A stretch of 64,000 nucleotides of DNA from Protea cynaroides (taxonomy: Eukaryota; Streptophyta; Magnoliopsida; Proteales; Proteaceae): positions 87,965,534 to 88,029,533 of the forward strand of contig CM053271.1 in assembly GCA_028583415.1 (NCBI GenBank). Direction: 5' to 3'. Within the stretch, counting starts at the first letter, position 1. The number at the start of each line of letters is the position of its first letter. The position numbers and the translations under genes are program-made. This document shows, piece after piece, positions 12,533 to 25,038 of the stretch. A model generated the notes under the pieces. The model worked only from the letters and a program-made list of their open reading frames with translations. It was not told the origin of the DNA and made no database searches.

Positions 12533-14182
12533 ATTTACTCTATTTTACTCTTTGGAATTAATCTCAAACCCTAAACCTAAGGGAGAAAGAGAAAAGAAGA
12601 GAAGGAGAAGACGAGAACGAGAGGAAAGCATAGAAACGGGTTTTGCAGAGAAGAATTCTATCTCTTTACAGCAAACTTAAGGTATGAACCTATCTTTGTA
12701 AAGCTAGATCAGATAGGATAGGTTCCTTTTCAATCAAGTTGATGTGTTGAATCTAATGTATCGATTTCGGTTATGGAATTTCTAAGGAAAACCATGAGAG
12801 AATAGATTAGGGATAATTGATAAGGATAAACTGTGATTAAAGGCCATAGAATGATCTTAGGGTGAATCCCAAGTGATGAGCCGAGAAATTGACTCAGGAA
12901 GAACTCGGATTGAAAGTAAAAATTGATCAGAAATCGTATGGTCTCAGCTATGGTCAACTATAGGATGACCAGTGAGTCGACCATAGCTATTCGGGAAGTT
13001 TTCAAAAATCATGTGGTCGCACGCACTGTCGCATGTAGTGCGACCATAGGATCGACTGTACGTCGTATGGTTGCATATATTGAGACCATAGGGTCGACCA
13101 CACGGATCAACCATACCATAACAACAAGTATACTTTGAGACGAAACAAGGTTTTTGACTACTATAACTTGGTACAATCGAACCCTAACTTAAATACATTA
13201 ATTGTTTAGGTTCCCAATAGATTCAAAGTGACTTCCAAAGCTTAAGAGAGGAACAAACATCAATCAAAGGTGAGGGAACAAGACCTAAACTAATTGGATA
13301 ATAACAAATTGTTTTATTTTATTTGTCCAATGAAATGAATGATTCTATGTTTGTATGCTTGTAATGTGCATCTCACATGTCATCCAATATTCATCCAATA
13401 TTACTGTTTTATTCTGCTTATGCATATTTATTTCTGTCTATTTATAACATGATGATGATGATGTTAAGAATAGGCATATGATTCTGTGTGTGGTTAGTGT
13501 GCTGGATGCGAGTGGAACATCAAGAGCAGGACGTGGCATTGTGGTTCAACCTGGTCACCACACTCTAGCTCTATCTCTACTCAAGTCTTGCTCATTGACA
13601 TCATCGTATCGTCATTACCTTAGCAAAACTATTACGTCGAAGGGCATCAGGGGAGGTAGTCTCAGACCGTGTGGTCTCTGACTCTCCCGGGGGGCCTTAG
13701 CTCTATCTCTATGGACATATTGAGGGATGCTGGGTTGAGGCCTTGGATACATTGGATGGCATTAGGATTGATTAGTTGCGAGCCCAATTTGCAAACCCTC
13801 GTCAATAAGAGCTTACATGTTAGTATGGGCAGGGCATCAGGGGAAGTGTTGGCGGTGTGTTATCCGAACACTTTAACTCTCTCTATTCCATGGTGGGTGC
13901 ATGTAGGACAGCAATGGTGTTTGATCCATTCGACGGATTCACACACTCGTGTATAGAGGTGCGATGACCGCCAATCCTTTCAATAGCACATTGCAAACTT
14001 AAAATCAGACCAAAGATATTGAATTGAATGCATGCATATGTTTGTTGCATTGTTTTGTTCACTCACTGAGCTCATGTTGGAGAACTGACCCTCGCGCGCG
14101 TAATTTTTTCTAGTTTCTAATATTGCAGGTACTACCATCGAAGACTTGTATCGATACACCAACATATGGACGTGTGGTGGCT

Positions 14183-14251
14183 ATGGATGTGCAAGCTGTG
14201 GAGGATGATTATGACTCGTTAAGCAAATGTTTCAACTATGATTACGCTTAG
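14183..14251 (+). CDS. Short leader ORF in element C 3' LTR, 22 aa, divergent
   Basis: It sits at the position of the conserved short ORF of elements A, B and E and has the same length as in A and B (22 codons). It starts MDVQAVEDDYDS but has lost the CECNSC core. Its start is 54 bases after the acceptor-like AG. It is probably a decayed homolog. Confidence 0.35.
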   Translation: MDVQAVEDDYDSLSKCFNYDYA

Positions 14252-14539
14252 GGTTTAACTTTTGTATTTGGTGTTTGTAATAGTTATCTTTATGTTTTGG
14301 TTACTTGGAGATAACTGGATTATTTAATTATTTATCATGTTAAGACTTCAATTCATTATTAATAAGACTTCCGTTATTTATTTATTAACTCTGATTATTA
14401 TTGTAGAATGTGTATTTGGTTTGAAATATTGGCACGGCCTATACGAGATCCCGGATTGAACTGTCGGTTCTCATGATAGTTCATCACACCACTAGCTAGT
14501 CCTGAATTGGGGTGTAACACCTGCTCTTGACCCTCCTTC

Positions 14540-15848
14540 ACCCCTAACCTTACCAATTGGCGTTGGTTCTGTGGAAAACCAACCGGTGCCTGCTGCAGAG
14601 CCCAGAGTCGCTATCTCCAGCACCAGGGGTCGATGAAATGCCCTGTTTGACTCTGCATCCCTATCCTTGGGTGAAGGTATATCCTTTCACTTCAATTCCC
14701 TGTCGATGGAAGCCAAGATTCCAATGGCCTTGTGCTTAGACTCGTCCTTCCCCGAGGAGATATCAAAGTGGTATAATGCACTGGTTGGGCAGTTAGTTGG
14801 GAGAAAACTACCATTTCAGCTCATCGAGAAATCTCTGCTATGCCAATGGAAACTTTCTGGGCCTCGTGAGATGTTCCTTGCTTATAATGTGCTTTCATCT
14901 TTCGGTTTACAGATGAAAATGATAAAATTAGTGTTATGGAGAAGGGTTTCTGGTATGTGGCTAGCAAACCCATCATCATGAGACAATGGGATGAGTTTCT
15001 ATGATTTGACAATCTAAACATTAGAATACTCCCAATTTGGATTTCCTTGCCAGGCTTACCGCTGCACCTCTGATGTGAGGATGCCTTACGCTCTATAGGG
15101 TCGATTGTTGGCATACCCCTATTTTTTGATAAATGCACGAAGGCCCAGATTCAACTGGCTTTCACCCGGATTTGTGTTGAAGCTCGTGCCAACCACCCCC
15201 CTCCCTAATTTCGTTCACATCCGATCCTTGGAGAAGAACGTTTGGATGCAAAGCATCAAGTACGACTAGAAACCTCCTTTGTGTTCCTCCTGCAAGTCCT
15301 TCAGTCATGATACAGGCACTTGTGTGCCAAAAACAGCTATGCAATTGGAACCCCAGGAGGAAAGAGGATGGAAGAGAGCGGTGAGACTACATTCCAAATG
15401 GCAACGAAAATCCATATCGGAGGCCCCTGCCGGAGGAAGGATTGCAGAGAACACAAGCCGTGGTGGAGAAGATGAGGTCTATGCGGACAATGACCAGGAA
15501 AGTTGTCGGGACTTACCTGATGCAGTCTTTGCCAGAGGAAACCAACCTGACCTAGATGACATCTCCATCAGCAATAGGTTCACAGCCCTTGGAAACAAAA
15601 ATGAAAATGCCCTCGAAAATTGCCTTAATGATGAAAGTTTTCCTCTTGCTACCATCTTGCCTCAGATTCGACTTTCTGATTCGAGCTTAAACCAAGTGCT
15701 ATCGCCTGCTGCAGGTAGCTCCACGCCTCTACCACCATCAGCTTTAACCCAGGTTGCAGCGTCCGGCTCTTGCCTTTTTGAACATCCCGACAAATCCTTA
15801 AGCTTTTATACTTCACGAAGGAAAAAAAAAAACAAACAGGCTTCCTAA
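14540..15848 (+). pseudogene. LINE ORF1 remnant (nucleic-acid-binding protein)
   Basis: Reading across frames gives the DUF4283-type domain found in plant LINE ORF1 proteins. About 14920-15150 reads VMEKGFWYVASKPIIMRQW, then LPGLPLHLW-like and IGSIVGIPLFFD. Near 15275-15320 there is a zinc knuckle, CSSCKSFSHDTGTC (C-x2-C-x4-H-x4-C). The open frame 15279-15848 is the low-complexity C-terminal tail. Several stops and frameshifts interrupt it. ORF1 proteins bind the element RNA. Confidence 0.7.
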
Positions 15849-16407
15849 ACTGGTAAGCCCTGAAATATCCCAGCAACCCAACAAACCCAAATCGAACCAC
15901 CAACCTACCCACCCACCCTTAAACCAGGCCCAACCCATTGCCAAAACTCAACAACCCAACCATCCCGACCCTACTGACCCACCTACCCACTGTTGCACAG
16001 TCATACCCAAACCCACTAATAAACACCCTCTCCTTCATCCCAACCCGATAACCCCCTCCTTTCACTCTTCAACATCTTCTTCATCCTACCATGATCCTCG
16101 CCTTGACCATCAACTCTCTCCTCAACCCCTATCCTGCTCGGAATCTCCTATCTCTCTGTTGGCTAGGGCTGCTCCTGATAATGTCTTTTGCGATGTCACT
16201 TTGTCGAGAGAGAATGACAAAACCTCAGATCACCGTATGGATTCTAGAGGAAAAGTTAAAGAACGACTCAAAGGGAAGCACTCAGGTGGCATGTTTAAAA
16301 GCTACCCTCGATAGCCTACGGGCTTGGGATCTGGTTCTCGATCTTCCTAGGATCGTGGGTATGCAGGGATTTCTCCTCCATTTGGTTCCCGTGATGAAGG
16401 GATTATA

Positions 16408-19400
16408 TTAGAATAACAGGGGTCTGAACTCCCCCTCTAAACAAGCTGAAGTCAAGAATCTCATCAAGAAGAACCATCTTTCCTTTTGCTTCATTAGAGA
16501 AACCAGAGTAAAGGAGGCAAATGCCTGTGACATTGCTAGAGTTATAGCTCTGGGTTGGCAGGTGACTTTCAACTATAACCATCATGATAATGGTAGATTA
16601 TGGTGCTTATGGGGCAGCTCTAAGATCAATCTCTCCATGGCATGTTCATCTGACCAATACATCCATTTTAAAATTATCAGTTCCAGTTTAAATGCTTCCA
16701 GTGTTGTCTATATTTCTGTTATATATGCCGCAAATTCTGCTAGTGAGAGCAAAAGATTGTGGGAGGACCTAAGTATGATTCATGCTTCTTTGAGAGGCAG
16801 TCCTTGGGGTATGATAGGAGACTTCAATGTAGTCAGATCAGCCAATGAAAAAATGGGTGGATTTATTGAAGAGAGTTTGGTGGGGGAGTTCACGAGTTGT
16901 CATGACTCTATTGGCATAGTGGATCTCAAATGGGTTGGTCTAAAGTTCACTTGGAATAATAGAAGAATGGGTGATCAGAGTCTCTTGCAAACTTAACAGA
17001 GTTCAAGTGAATGACAGACGGCTTTCAATATTTAGCTGCTCGGAGGCTTGTTTTGAATTTTTTAGAATATTTGATCATTGCCCGATCATTCTCACCTTGG
17101 CTCTATACATCTCGTTTGGTCCTAAACCCTTCAAATTCTTTAACTGTGGGCTAATCATGAGGAGTTTTTGGGTGCTATATAAGAAGCTTGGGCTCGGATC
17201 CCTTCGGACTCCCACAACCTTTGGTCAGATGCGCTCAGAAATTAAGAGAGGTCAAGAGAGCCCTTGTGACATGGAATAAAAGATCTTTTGGCAACATCTC
17301 TAATTCAGTGCAGGAGTGCAGAAATGAATTGAGTGTTGTTCAGATCAAACTTCAAGATCCTATGACCGATTCTTTTCTTGCTCAGGGTGAAAAGGACTTA
17401 TCTTTAAAGTTGGGCACTTTGGTGGCTCAAGAAGAGAGCTTCTTCAAACAAAAATCCAAAATTTTCTAGCTCAAATTGGGAGATAGAAATACCACCTACT
17501 TTCACAAATCAGTTAAAGCTAACCAAAACAAGAATCAAATTTTATTTTCACTGATGTTGCTGGAATAAAAAAAAAAAAGTGGCGGAAGACTATTTCTCTA
17601 ATCTGTATGGCCCCTCCGCTATTCCCTCTTTGGATAGTGTTCCTCTGGATCTTTTTGATAAAGTCCTATCTACTGATCAAAGTGCTATCTTGGTTGCCTT
17701 GCCGATTGAAGATGAGATCCTCAGAGCCATAAAATCCATGAAGATCCAGAAGGCCCAAGGTCCAGATGGATTTAGCATGTGAATTTCATTTTTGCTTGGG
17801 ATATCATTAAGGCATATATTCTTGTAGTGGTCAAGAGCTTTTTTACAACCTGAGACAAATAAGAAAAGTTAATCAAACTTTCCTATGCCTCATCCCAAAA
17901 AAGGAAGGTGCCTCCTCCATTGCTGATTTTCGACCCATACCTCTATGCAATACTCTGTATAAGATCATTGCAAAAACTCTAGCTCTCAGATTGAAAGAGG
18001 TGGTGGGAGTCCTCGTTAGCCCATGCCAATTGGCTTTTATTCATGGCCGGAACATTCTGGATAATATTATGATTTGCACGGATCTAGTTCGAGGTTTTGA
18101 TAGGAAGCTTCACTCCTGCTGCTATGCTAAAGATTGACCTCCAAAAAACTAATGACAAAATTAGATGGGAATATATCATGGAAGTCCAGACCTGATGTTC
18201 CCTAACCGGTTTGCACAATGGATTCATTGGTAAGGATGTAAATGGATAATCAGAAATTCAAATTCGATTCGAATCCACACCCGTTTAAGGAATCCAAATC
18301 CGAACAATCGGATTCGGATGCGAATTCATATTAGTGGAATCGAATTCAGAGATAAAGGCGGATATCACTCTAAGGAAGCGGATTATATCCACTCCGACCG
18401 TTTAGGTATGTGAAGTGTGAATAGTGTTGTTTAGACTAAAAAAATATTAAATCCCCACTCCCATTTACCGTGTTTCTAGGGTTTTGTTTTGATTAAAAAT
18501 ACTAAATCCCCACTCCATTTATCGTCTTTTTTGGGTTTTGATGGCCAACTATTTAAGCCATATCATGGAGAGTGAATCAATGACGGCTACACTCCTCTTT
18601 TTTCTCGTTTCTTCTTTCTTCCTCATTTTTCTCTATCCAATCTTCTTCGTTTCTTCTACTTCTTCATCTAATCTTCTTTATACATCTTTTTCGTTTCTTC
18701 TACTTCTTCATCTTTTCTTCCTTCTTCATTTAAAAAAAAATAAAAATAAAAGATTATCACTTGGATGTCAGAAAAAGATCATCACTTGGATGCCAAAAAA
18801 AGATCATCACTTGGATGCCACTGGGAGAAGTGGAGAAGAAAAAAGAGGAAGAAAGGAAGTTATAGAGTGAGAGTGAGAGAGAGAGAGGAGGGATGATATC
18901 AAAAAGGGAAAAAAATTTGGTCAATCTTCAACATAGGAAGAAAGAAAGCTACATACTTTAGGTTTCAATTCGGATTCAAATCGGATTTTATCCGGTTAAA
19001 ATCCAAATTCGAACTTAGATTTGTTTTTTACAAACAAATCCGCCGAATTCCAGATTGGATTCCAATAATGTGATTAGAAGCCAAATTTGAATTTGGATAG
19101 AGTATTTCCTCGACGAAATTCTCAGTTTGGTGAATGGTAGCCCGGTTAGATTCTTCACTGTGAAACAGGGGTTAGACAAGGTTGCCCTATTTCTTCTATC
19201 CTGTTCACCCTTGCTTTGGAAGGTTTGTCTAGGAAGCTCCAGATCAGCTCTCGTCAGCATCGGATTGATATCTTTCCTCATTGTAACGAGATTGATCTTA
19301 CCCACTTGGCTTTTGTGGATGGCATCATGATCTTCTCGAAAGACAACACCAAATCTCTTACGGCCATTTTGGATACTCTATGCTCCTTTAGTTTTATGTC

Positions 19401-19952
19401 AAGCTTAACCATCAACAAGCAAAAATCTCTTTTGTTCTTGTCTAGGATTGATGAGCCATACCTCGAGAACCTCAGAAGTATTGTGGATTTTCCCCTTTAT
19501 AAACTTCCAATAACCTAGCTTGGTCTCCCCTCATAGCTTCCAGACTCTCAACCTATCATTGCTCTCCTATTCTCAATAGGCTAAAAAAGAGAGTTTAGCT
19601 ATGGAAAGCCAGATTTCTATCTTATGCAGGCAGATTGGAACTTGTTAAATCAGTCATGCAGAGCTCGTACCCATACTGGACTAGGGTCTTTGGCCGACCT
19701 AGCCCGATAATCCACAAAATTGAAGGTCTAATGAGTGTTTTTTTATGGAAAGGGATGGAAAACAATAAATTCTTTCATCCCATTGCTTGGGCAAAAGTTT
19801 GTTCGCCAAAGGAGGAGTGGATTAGGTTTTCGTAAAGTCAAGGAGGTCAACCCTGCCTTCATCATAAAGATGATTTGGAGCCTTGTGGAGAAAAAAACCT
19901 GTATTTGGGTGAAATGGATCTATAGCAAGTACCTGAAAAAAGACTCTCTATG
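16408..19952 (+). pseudogene. LINE ORF2 remnant (endonuclease and reverse transcriptase)
   Basis: The endonuclease part starts NNRGLNSPSKQAEVKN at about 16411 and keeps the RETRV metal-site region and GDFNVV near 16820. The RT starts near 17480, with KAQGPDGFSM at 17750, then LIPKKEGASSIADFRPI near 17890, and SPCQLAFIHGRNILDN. The fingers/palm region is cut by the insertion at 18225 and resumes near 19105 with LVNGSPVRFFTVKQG. Two hallmark sites are mutated: KIDLQKTND where plants usually have a KVDLxKAYD type, and FVDGIMIF where FADDxxLF is expected. The C-terminal part, WKARFLSYAGRLELVKSV, runs to 19952. Confidence 0.8.
18225..19104. mobile_element. AT-rich insertion in the LINE RT, unclassified
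   Basis: About 880 bases interrupt the RT reading frame between FAQWIH (18203-18220) and SSTKFSV-like sequence near 19105. Both ends are rich in AAATTCAAATT-type words in inverted orientation, suggesting short degenerate terminal inverted repeats. Inside are three near-identical 25-base tandem copies of a phrase containing ATCACTTGGATG (about 18753-18825), a CT-rich tract and a GA-rich tract. No transposase is visible and no clear target duplication was found. The open frame at 18538-18870 is low-complexity and not believed. Confidence 0.55.
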
Positions 19953-22116
19953 AAGATTTGGAACCAATGAGTTTAGTAGGCATGCAGTTGATTAAGAATG
20001 CAGCAGCAAGAAGGCCACGAGACCAAAAAGTCTTAAGGACACACATCACACATGACAAATAGTAGACCTCTAGTGACTTCCAACAAATGGCGGATTTTCC
20101 TCTTAGCTACCCCATATGTTGGGTTGTGTCAATACAATCAAATTGATGGATATGGATAATGCCACTAGTGGTAAAATTGTTTTGGAGTCCACCATACATG
20201 CACTCCCTCTCTGTATCAGAGCAAACAATTTTAATTGGTATCAAATTAAGCACAAATCATTCAATAGAAATTCCTGATGGCATCATAGACATCACTCTTA
20301 GTCTTATGTTTCATTAAAAAAAACCTTCAGGTAATACGGGAACAGTCATCAACAAATGAAATAAAGTAGTGATAACCAAATAAAGAAGCAGTACGAGCCG
20401 GTCCCCAAACATTAGTATGTACAATATGAAAAGGAATAGAAGATCCCTTACCATAATAGGGATAAGAAGAACGACAATGTTTAGCAAACATATGTGGTTC
20501 ACAATGGAAAAGGAAGAAGAAAACAGGTGTGAACTAATTTTTCATAACAACAAAAGAAGGATGGCCTAAATGTTGATGCCAAAGCATCATAGAAGCAACA
20601 ATATTGCTATCGCTACATCCGCACACATAGGACTAAGCTGTAGGAAAAAAAGAAGTGTTGGGTTCAAGAAGGTAGAGTCCTTTCTCTTCACGCCCACTAC
20701 CAATAATTCTATTCGTCACCAAATCCTGAAAAAGACAGTGAGAAGGGAAGAAGGCTACACAACAATTCAAGGATTTGGTTAGGTCATAGATGACTTACAG
20801 ATAAGAGATTAGTGGCAGAGTTAGGAACATAAAGAACAGAGTCAAGGGAAATAGAAGGGAAATAGAAGGGAAATAGAAGAAGTGACATGAACACTACTCA
20901 ATCATAAGCAACCTATCCTTATCCCTACCAGAGCAGACAAAATATGAATCATAACACTGAGACATACCAGTCATGTGATCAGTGGTACCAGTGTCAATGA
21001 CCGAAGACCAAGAGGCAGTGGAAGGAGTAGATGTACAGACCTGCAATGCTGAAGCCAAAGAGTTTGGCACTGTAGGTGTAGTAGAAGAGCTACCCAACTG
21101 TGACATAACCTTGCAAAAATGTTGCAGCATCCTCCCGTGTGAGAGAACTATAATCTAGCTGTAGTATAGATAGATGGACACCCAATATCTTCGGTCTCTA
21201 ACATCACAGTGTGTGCTCTAGCTCCCCCTTTTCTACCACCATGCATACTAGTAGGTTCGCCATGCATACCAGGGTATGACCATGAAGCACCCAACACCAC
21301 TCTAGTCTGCCCAGACTTCCCACAGTGATCACATCTTGAGTCTATCTCTGTCATCCCTTCGGGGTGGCCCTTGGCCTCTTCCTCCACCATGCCAATCTCT
21401 GTTAGAGCTAGAAGTAAGAGCAGGCCGCCTAAGAGATGGTGTAGTTTCCAGGCAAGTAACTGCAGACTTCATCTAAGGAGGGAAGAGGAGACGGACCTAA
21501 AAAATTTTGGACCAGGATTGGTTCATATTCCAGGTTCAGTCCGCCAAGGAAGATTAAGACGCACTCCTCAAGAGAGCGGTAGACCTTGGTCTTATCCTTT
21601 GGATTGGATAGTTGGAGGTCCCTATAATGGTCATACCCCTCCCAAAGACCAATAACAGTGTTGTGGTATTCAATATTGTCCTGGCTCCCTATTCATTGTG
21701 ATGACCTAGAGGAGTTGGAAAACCTTAGCTGAGTCACCAAGTCTGTCAAAAGCCTTGGAAACGCTATCCCAAATATCCTTGGCAGTCTCCTTTCTCGTTA
21801 GTCTTGTCCTAACCTCAGGCTTCATAGAGAAGATCAGTCAGGTCACAACAGTGGAGTTCACGGTTTCCCATTTCTGATATGTTGAATCACTTGAGTTAGG
21901 GTCTTGAATGGTGTTTGTAATATACCTTAGCTTCCTCATACTCCATTGGGAAAGCTTCACAGAATGAGCCCAGTCCAAGTAGTTGGTGCTGTCCAACTTC
22001 ACAATGGAAATCTGTGTTGGGATTCCCGAAGGCAATCTGAGTAGGATGAGACTACTCGAAACACTAGTTGAAGCTTTCGTAGGTCCAATGACTTCAGACA
22101 TAATGTAGAAACGCAC
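19953..22116 (-). pseudogene. Ty1/copia retrotransposon fragment (gag, protease, integrase)
   Basis: Read on the minus strand. The gag N-terminus is at 22116-21838 (VKLDSTNYLDWAHSVKLSQW). A damaged zinc knuckle, CDHCGKSGQT, is near 21320. The protease site, IDTGTTDHMTG, is near 21000 (the family has DTGA). NLLSVSHL follows near 20800. The gag-pre-integrase motif LWHQHLGHPSF is near 20570, and the integrase is at about 20500-19953, with NVWGPARTASLFGYHYF, VDDCSRIT and NPTYGVAKRK. The fragment stops inside the integrase at AAAFLIN, directly against the LINE. RT and RNase H are absent, and no LTR or primer site was identified to its right. Copia type is clear from the integrase lying before RT in the usual order. 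Confidence 0.8.
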
Positions 22117-23465
22117 TCACAAAGTAGGGATGACACCAAGCCAAGTGAGGAGTGCACACTTTACCCAAATACTACTCAAAATATTTTTTTTTTTTAAATC
22201 CAGCAAGGAGAGTAAACACACAACTCAAAGAAATCCAACTGAAATACACTCTTCAAGGTGTAGAATCATCTCATAACAACTCAAGAGGCCCAAACAACGT
22301 ATCTCACCAACACAAGGCAGCCAAAAGCATCATATACAACATTTCAAGAGCAAAAAGGGAAAAAACAGGGCTGGTGGTACCTTTTAAACCAAGAAAATTG
22401 AGTTGTGCTCCGATAACTCTCATCTTTACAATCCGAGACCCTTTTTTTTTTTTTTTTTTTTGGGGGGGGGGGTTACAGGTGACCTGATGTATGACAGCCT
22501 AGGGTCCAGGTCTCCTACACTTACAGCTAGCTGAATTTTATTAATCAATGAATACTATATACCTAACAGTAGTAAGGGTGACATAGTATTCAGCATAGTA
22601 AGGCAGCATTGGTCAAGTTGTTGTGCAAAACATTTCAATACCCTTAAAATAATGACAGCCATTTTCAGTGCTTAGGAAATCCAATTACCTGTAATTACAG
22701 TAACACTTCAATATAAAGAGCTAGGTTACTTACCAGAATCAATGCTGAAACATAGACATTAACAAACGGTTCTAAATAGTAGGTAAGGGCTGTAACCAAG
22801 AACAGTAGACTAGCACAATACAGGTACCAAAACACATACTGTTATAGGAAAATAGAACAAAGAAAAACAGATCCTGAAATTGCAATATACTTTTTATCGA
22901 TGACAGAAATTGAAAGTGGGTAAACAAAAAAAAAAGATCTGAGTGCTACAGTAAGGTCTTTACAATAGGTTAGTAAACAGACTCTAACATTAAAGGCAGG
23001 TAATGACATGAGACAAATTCATGGACAGGAAAAGGGAGGGGTATTGTGATTCCAGGAAATTGAAAATCAAGAAATAGAAGAATGAGAAGAGAGGGGCAGG
23101 GATTCAGCACTGATATGGGGAGAAGGGGAAGAAGAGAAGATAGATTCAGAGGGGGAAGAGAGAGAATTCCATTCCATTCATATTCATTGTATTGCATTCA
23201 TTTACAGAGAAAAACTGGCCTTAAAAGGCCTAGAGGGAAAAAAAAACGTGGGGGTTGCGGAACTTCCTAAGGGCAGTTAGAACTTCTGTAACTACAGATT
23301 TCATTTGTTGGCCAAATTTACATCTTTTGTCCCATTTCTTCTGGCATGCTCATGTCAGAATGATGCTGCAAGATATGACACCATCTATCCTTGTATATTT
23401 TTTAATAGTAAAATCTGGTGACAACTGATAAATAACACTGTCCTTGTTCTTTCTATTTATTTCAG
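22117..23465. other. Non-coding, probably intronic or intergenic
   Basis: No gene is seen. It holds a T(22)-G(10) homopolymer junction at about 22441-22472 and a GA-rich stretch near 23070-23165. The segment ends in a polypyrimidine tract and TTCAG acceptor just before the ERMP1-like exon at 23466. No upstream exon of that gene was recognised here. Confidence 0.4.
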
Positions 23466-23601
23466 ATATTCTATTCAAGACGGGCCTCTTTGGTACTGCA
23501 TAGTCTCCCCATTGTCATTTTCTTTATTGTGCCATTCTTTTTGCGTTCACCAACTATTGGTTTGCATTCTTGGTTAACGGCATTCTGTGACTTCATGAAA
23601 G
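23466..23601 (+). CDS. ERMP1: ERMP1-like gene, internal exon (membrane part)
   Basis: This exon of 136 bases is bounded by TTTATTTCAG and G/GTATAATG. It translates to a hydrophobic segment containing YSRRASLVLHSLPIVIFF and ending SWLTAFCDFMKG. That matches, from memory of the family, the transmembrane part of plant endoplasmic reticulum metallopeptidase 1-like proteins (M28 zinc exopeptidases of the ER membrane), downstream of the peptidase domain. It leaves the frame one base into a Gly codon, and the exon at 28590 completes that codon exactly. The peptidase exons are not in the window. Whether the gene is intact or a pseudogene cannot be told. Confidence 0.7.
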
Positions 23602-24593
23602 GTATAATGTCCTCATTGAAAGTGAAACTCTGCTTTTGGACTTCTGATTAACTCTAGACATCTGTATAGCCCCTGTTTCTGAAATGTTTAGTTCTTGGGA
23701 AAGGGACTTACTATGCCAACACATTATTGACCGCTGAATAGGGTGCTTTGCATCTCAGCCGTTCGTTGTTGCTGCTGCTGCTGCATCAACCATGAACCAC
23801 CACCCTTCATACCTCAGCTGCTGCTCATCTGTCTGCAAGCTCTGCCTCCGCATCTTCTTCCTCACTCTTCATCTCCCCATCTATACGGCCTTTTCATTTC
23901 CTGCAGTTAGTCACCTTTGTGACTAATGCAGTGCAACATTGGTTAAGGACCCATTCAGGGGTTTTTTCAGATCTTCAGGAGCCCGAGAACAGCTCAAGTT
24001 TTTGTTTCTGGTGAGAATTGAGAGAAGCATAGTCCGGCAGTGGAGTAAATATTTGAGGTGCAAACGAGAGGTCGAAGCCATTTCGTTGAAGAGATTGGCG
24101 GCAGTCAGTGCGCAGTGGCAAGAGAGTTGAAGTGCAGCAGTGTCCTTCCCTTCTACCCACAAGCCCTCATCTTCTCCATCTCCGTTGGCAACAACGTTCT
24201 TGAACCTTCCGTCGCCGACCTCTTCAATTCCTCTCTGATGGGTTTCTGGAATCCTGTAGTGATTAGGTTCAGAAATCCAGAAAACCAGAACCGCAGTGAC
24301 AGGTTTAGAAACCAGATTCAGAAGGAATCAAATATCAGAAGATCGAAGGTTCTGATCTCGATAAAAAGCTGGTCGAGTACTCTATTGTGACCATAGAATA
24401 TAATAGTAAAAATTGAAGAATATCCAAAGGCCAGATGTCAGATTACTGAAGTTTCCTCGTGGACTAAGGAAGCTGAAAAATTAGGAACAGAACCAGAATT
24501 GGTAGAAATTTAATAACAGAGCAAAATTCAATTCTGATTTGAGTCAGAGTCTAGTCGAATGCTTAATTCAATGGTATTAGAAAGTCTTTAAAA
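23602..24593. other. ERMP1-like intron, first part
   Basis: Intronic sequence with no exon recognised. A short GCT/CTG-rich run is at 23770-23790. Short open frames between 23920 and 24390 have no recognisable product. Confidence 0.4.
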
Positions 24594-25030
24594 TATAGTT
24601 GTCAAGGCACCGCCTAGGTGTCTAGGCCGCCTTTTGGGCCCAAGGCGTGAGACCACCTTCTTCAATGTAAGAAAGGCGATCGCATCGGTTGCCCTGTCTC
24701 CTTCTAACAGCATGCTTTATGCAATATCAGTTTTTTGACACTAGTTACATTGGTTTATATGTAATACTTTTCTTTTTCATGAGATATGAATATGCTTATA
24801 TTCTATTCTAGTCTTTGTTTAATATATGCTGATTTTCTCATATTAGGTCATTAGTAGTGAGATTATATTATATTGCATTGATATGACTTCTATGTTGGAT
24901 ATAAGCATAATTTATATACAATTATCATCGTTATATTACATATAATGCAGGCCTAAGAGGGCACTTTGTCATCTAAGCGCTTAGATGGCCCTCTAATGCC
25001 TTTGGTCGCCTTGTTGCTTTGACAACTATG
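24594..25030. mobile_element. hAT-like MITE
   Basis: A 437-bp element with terminal inverted repeats: left TATAGTTGTCAAGGCACCGCC, right reverse complement CATAGTTGTCAAAGCAAC. It is flanked by a perfect 8-bp direct repeat, CTTTAAAA, at 24586-24593 and 25031-25038. Eight-base duplications and short TIRs are typical of hAT elements. There is no coding capacity. It sits in the ERMP1-like intron. Confidence 0.8.
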
Positions 25031-25038
25031 CTTTAAAA

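Larger units (their letters stand above)
4983..14519 (+). mobile_element. Element C: degenerate Ty3/gypsy chromovirus
   Basis: This is an LTR retrotransposon with the order LTR, primer-binding site, gag, protease, RT, RNase H, integrase, chromodomain tail, LTR. The order and translated motifs match the chromovirus group (Tekay/Del-like by overall resemblance). The 5' LTR is truncated (1473 bp against 2416 bp for the 3' LTR). The internal region has many frameshifts and stops, and the RT active site reads FIDN instead of FIDD. Its leader between primer site and gag is only about 0.6 kb and lacks the antisense ORF module of element E. The right end abuts LINE sequence. No target duplication can be checked because the left end is missing. 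Confidence 0.85.
12104..14519 (+). repeat. 3' LTR of element C
   Basis: It starts TTTAAGACCCG (mutated from the family's TGTAAGACCCG) and ends GGTGTAACA. It contains TATATAAA at 12517-12524 immediately followed by the palindrome GGACGTCC. GGTCG motif clusters lie at about 12303-12420 and 12935-13115. A donor-like AAG/GTATGAA is near 12681 and an acceptor-like CTAATATTGCAG ends at 14128. Open frames within it, such as 13669-13956, lack counterparts in the other LTRs and are not treated as genes. Confidence 0.85.
14520..19952 (+). mobile_element. Degenerate L1-type LINE
   Basis: This non-LTR retrotransposon carries ORF1 (DUF4283-like plus zinc knuckle), an AP-type endonuclease, reverse transcriptase and a C-terminal region. 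It begins directly at the LTR edge of element C and ends at the copia fragment without a poly(A) tail, so both ends are lost or rearranged. An AT-rich insertion splits the RT at 18225-19104. Many frameshifts and stops show it is long dead. Confidence 0.8.

Noticed and set aside
13669..13956. 95-codon ORF in the C LTR, with a shorter relative at 5715-5915
   Set aside because: It lies in both LTRs of C, but corresponding LTR sequence in A, B and E is shifted and interrupted; differences do not favour third positions. Treated as leader RNA sequence.
22437..22475. T-run/G-run junction considered as a LINE poly(A) or other element end
   Set aside because: A similar T-then-G pattern occurs at 30145-30172 with no shared flanks; it may be slippage or assembly noise.
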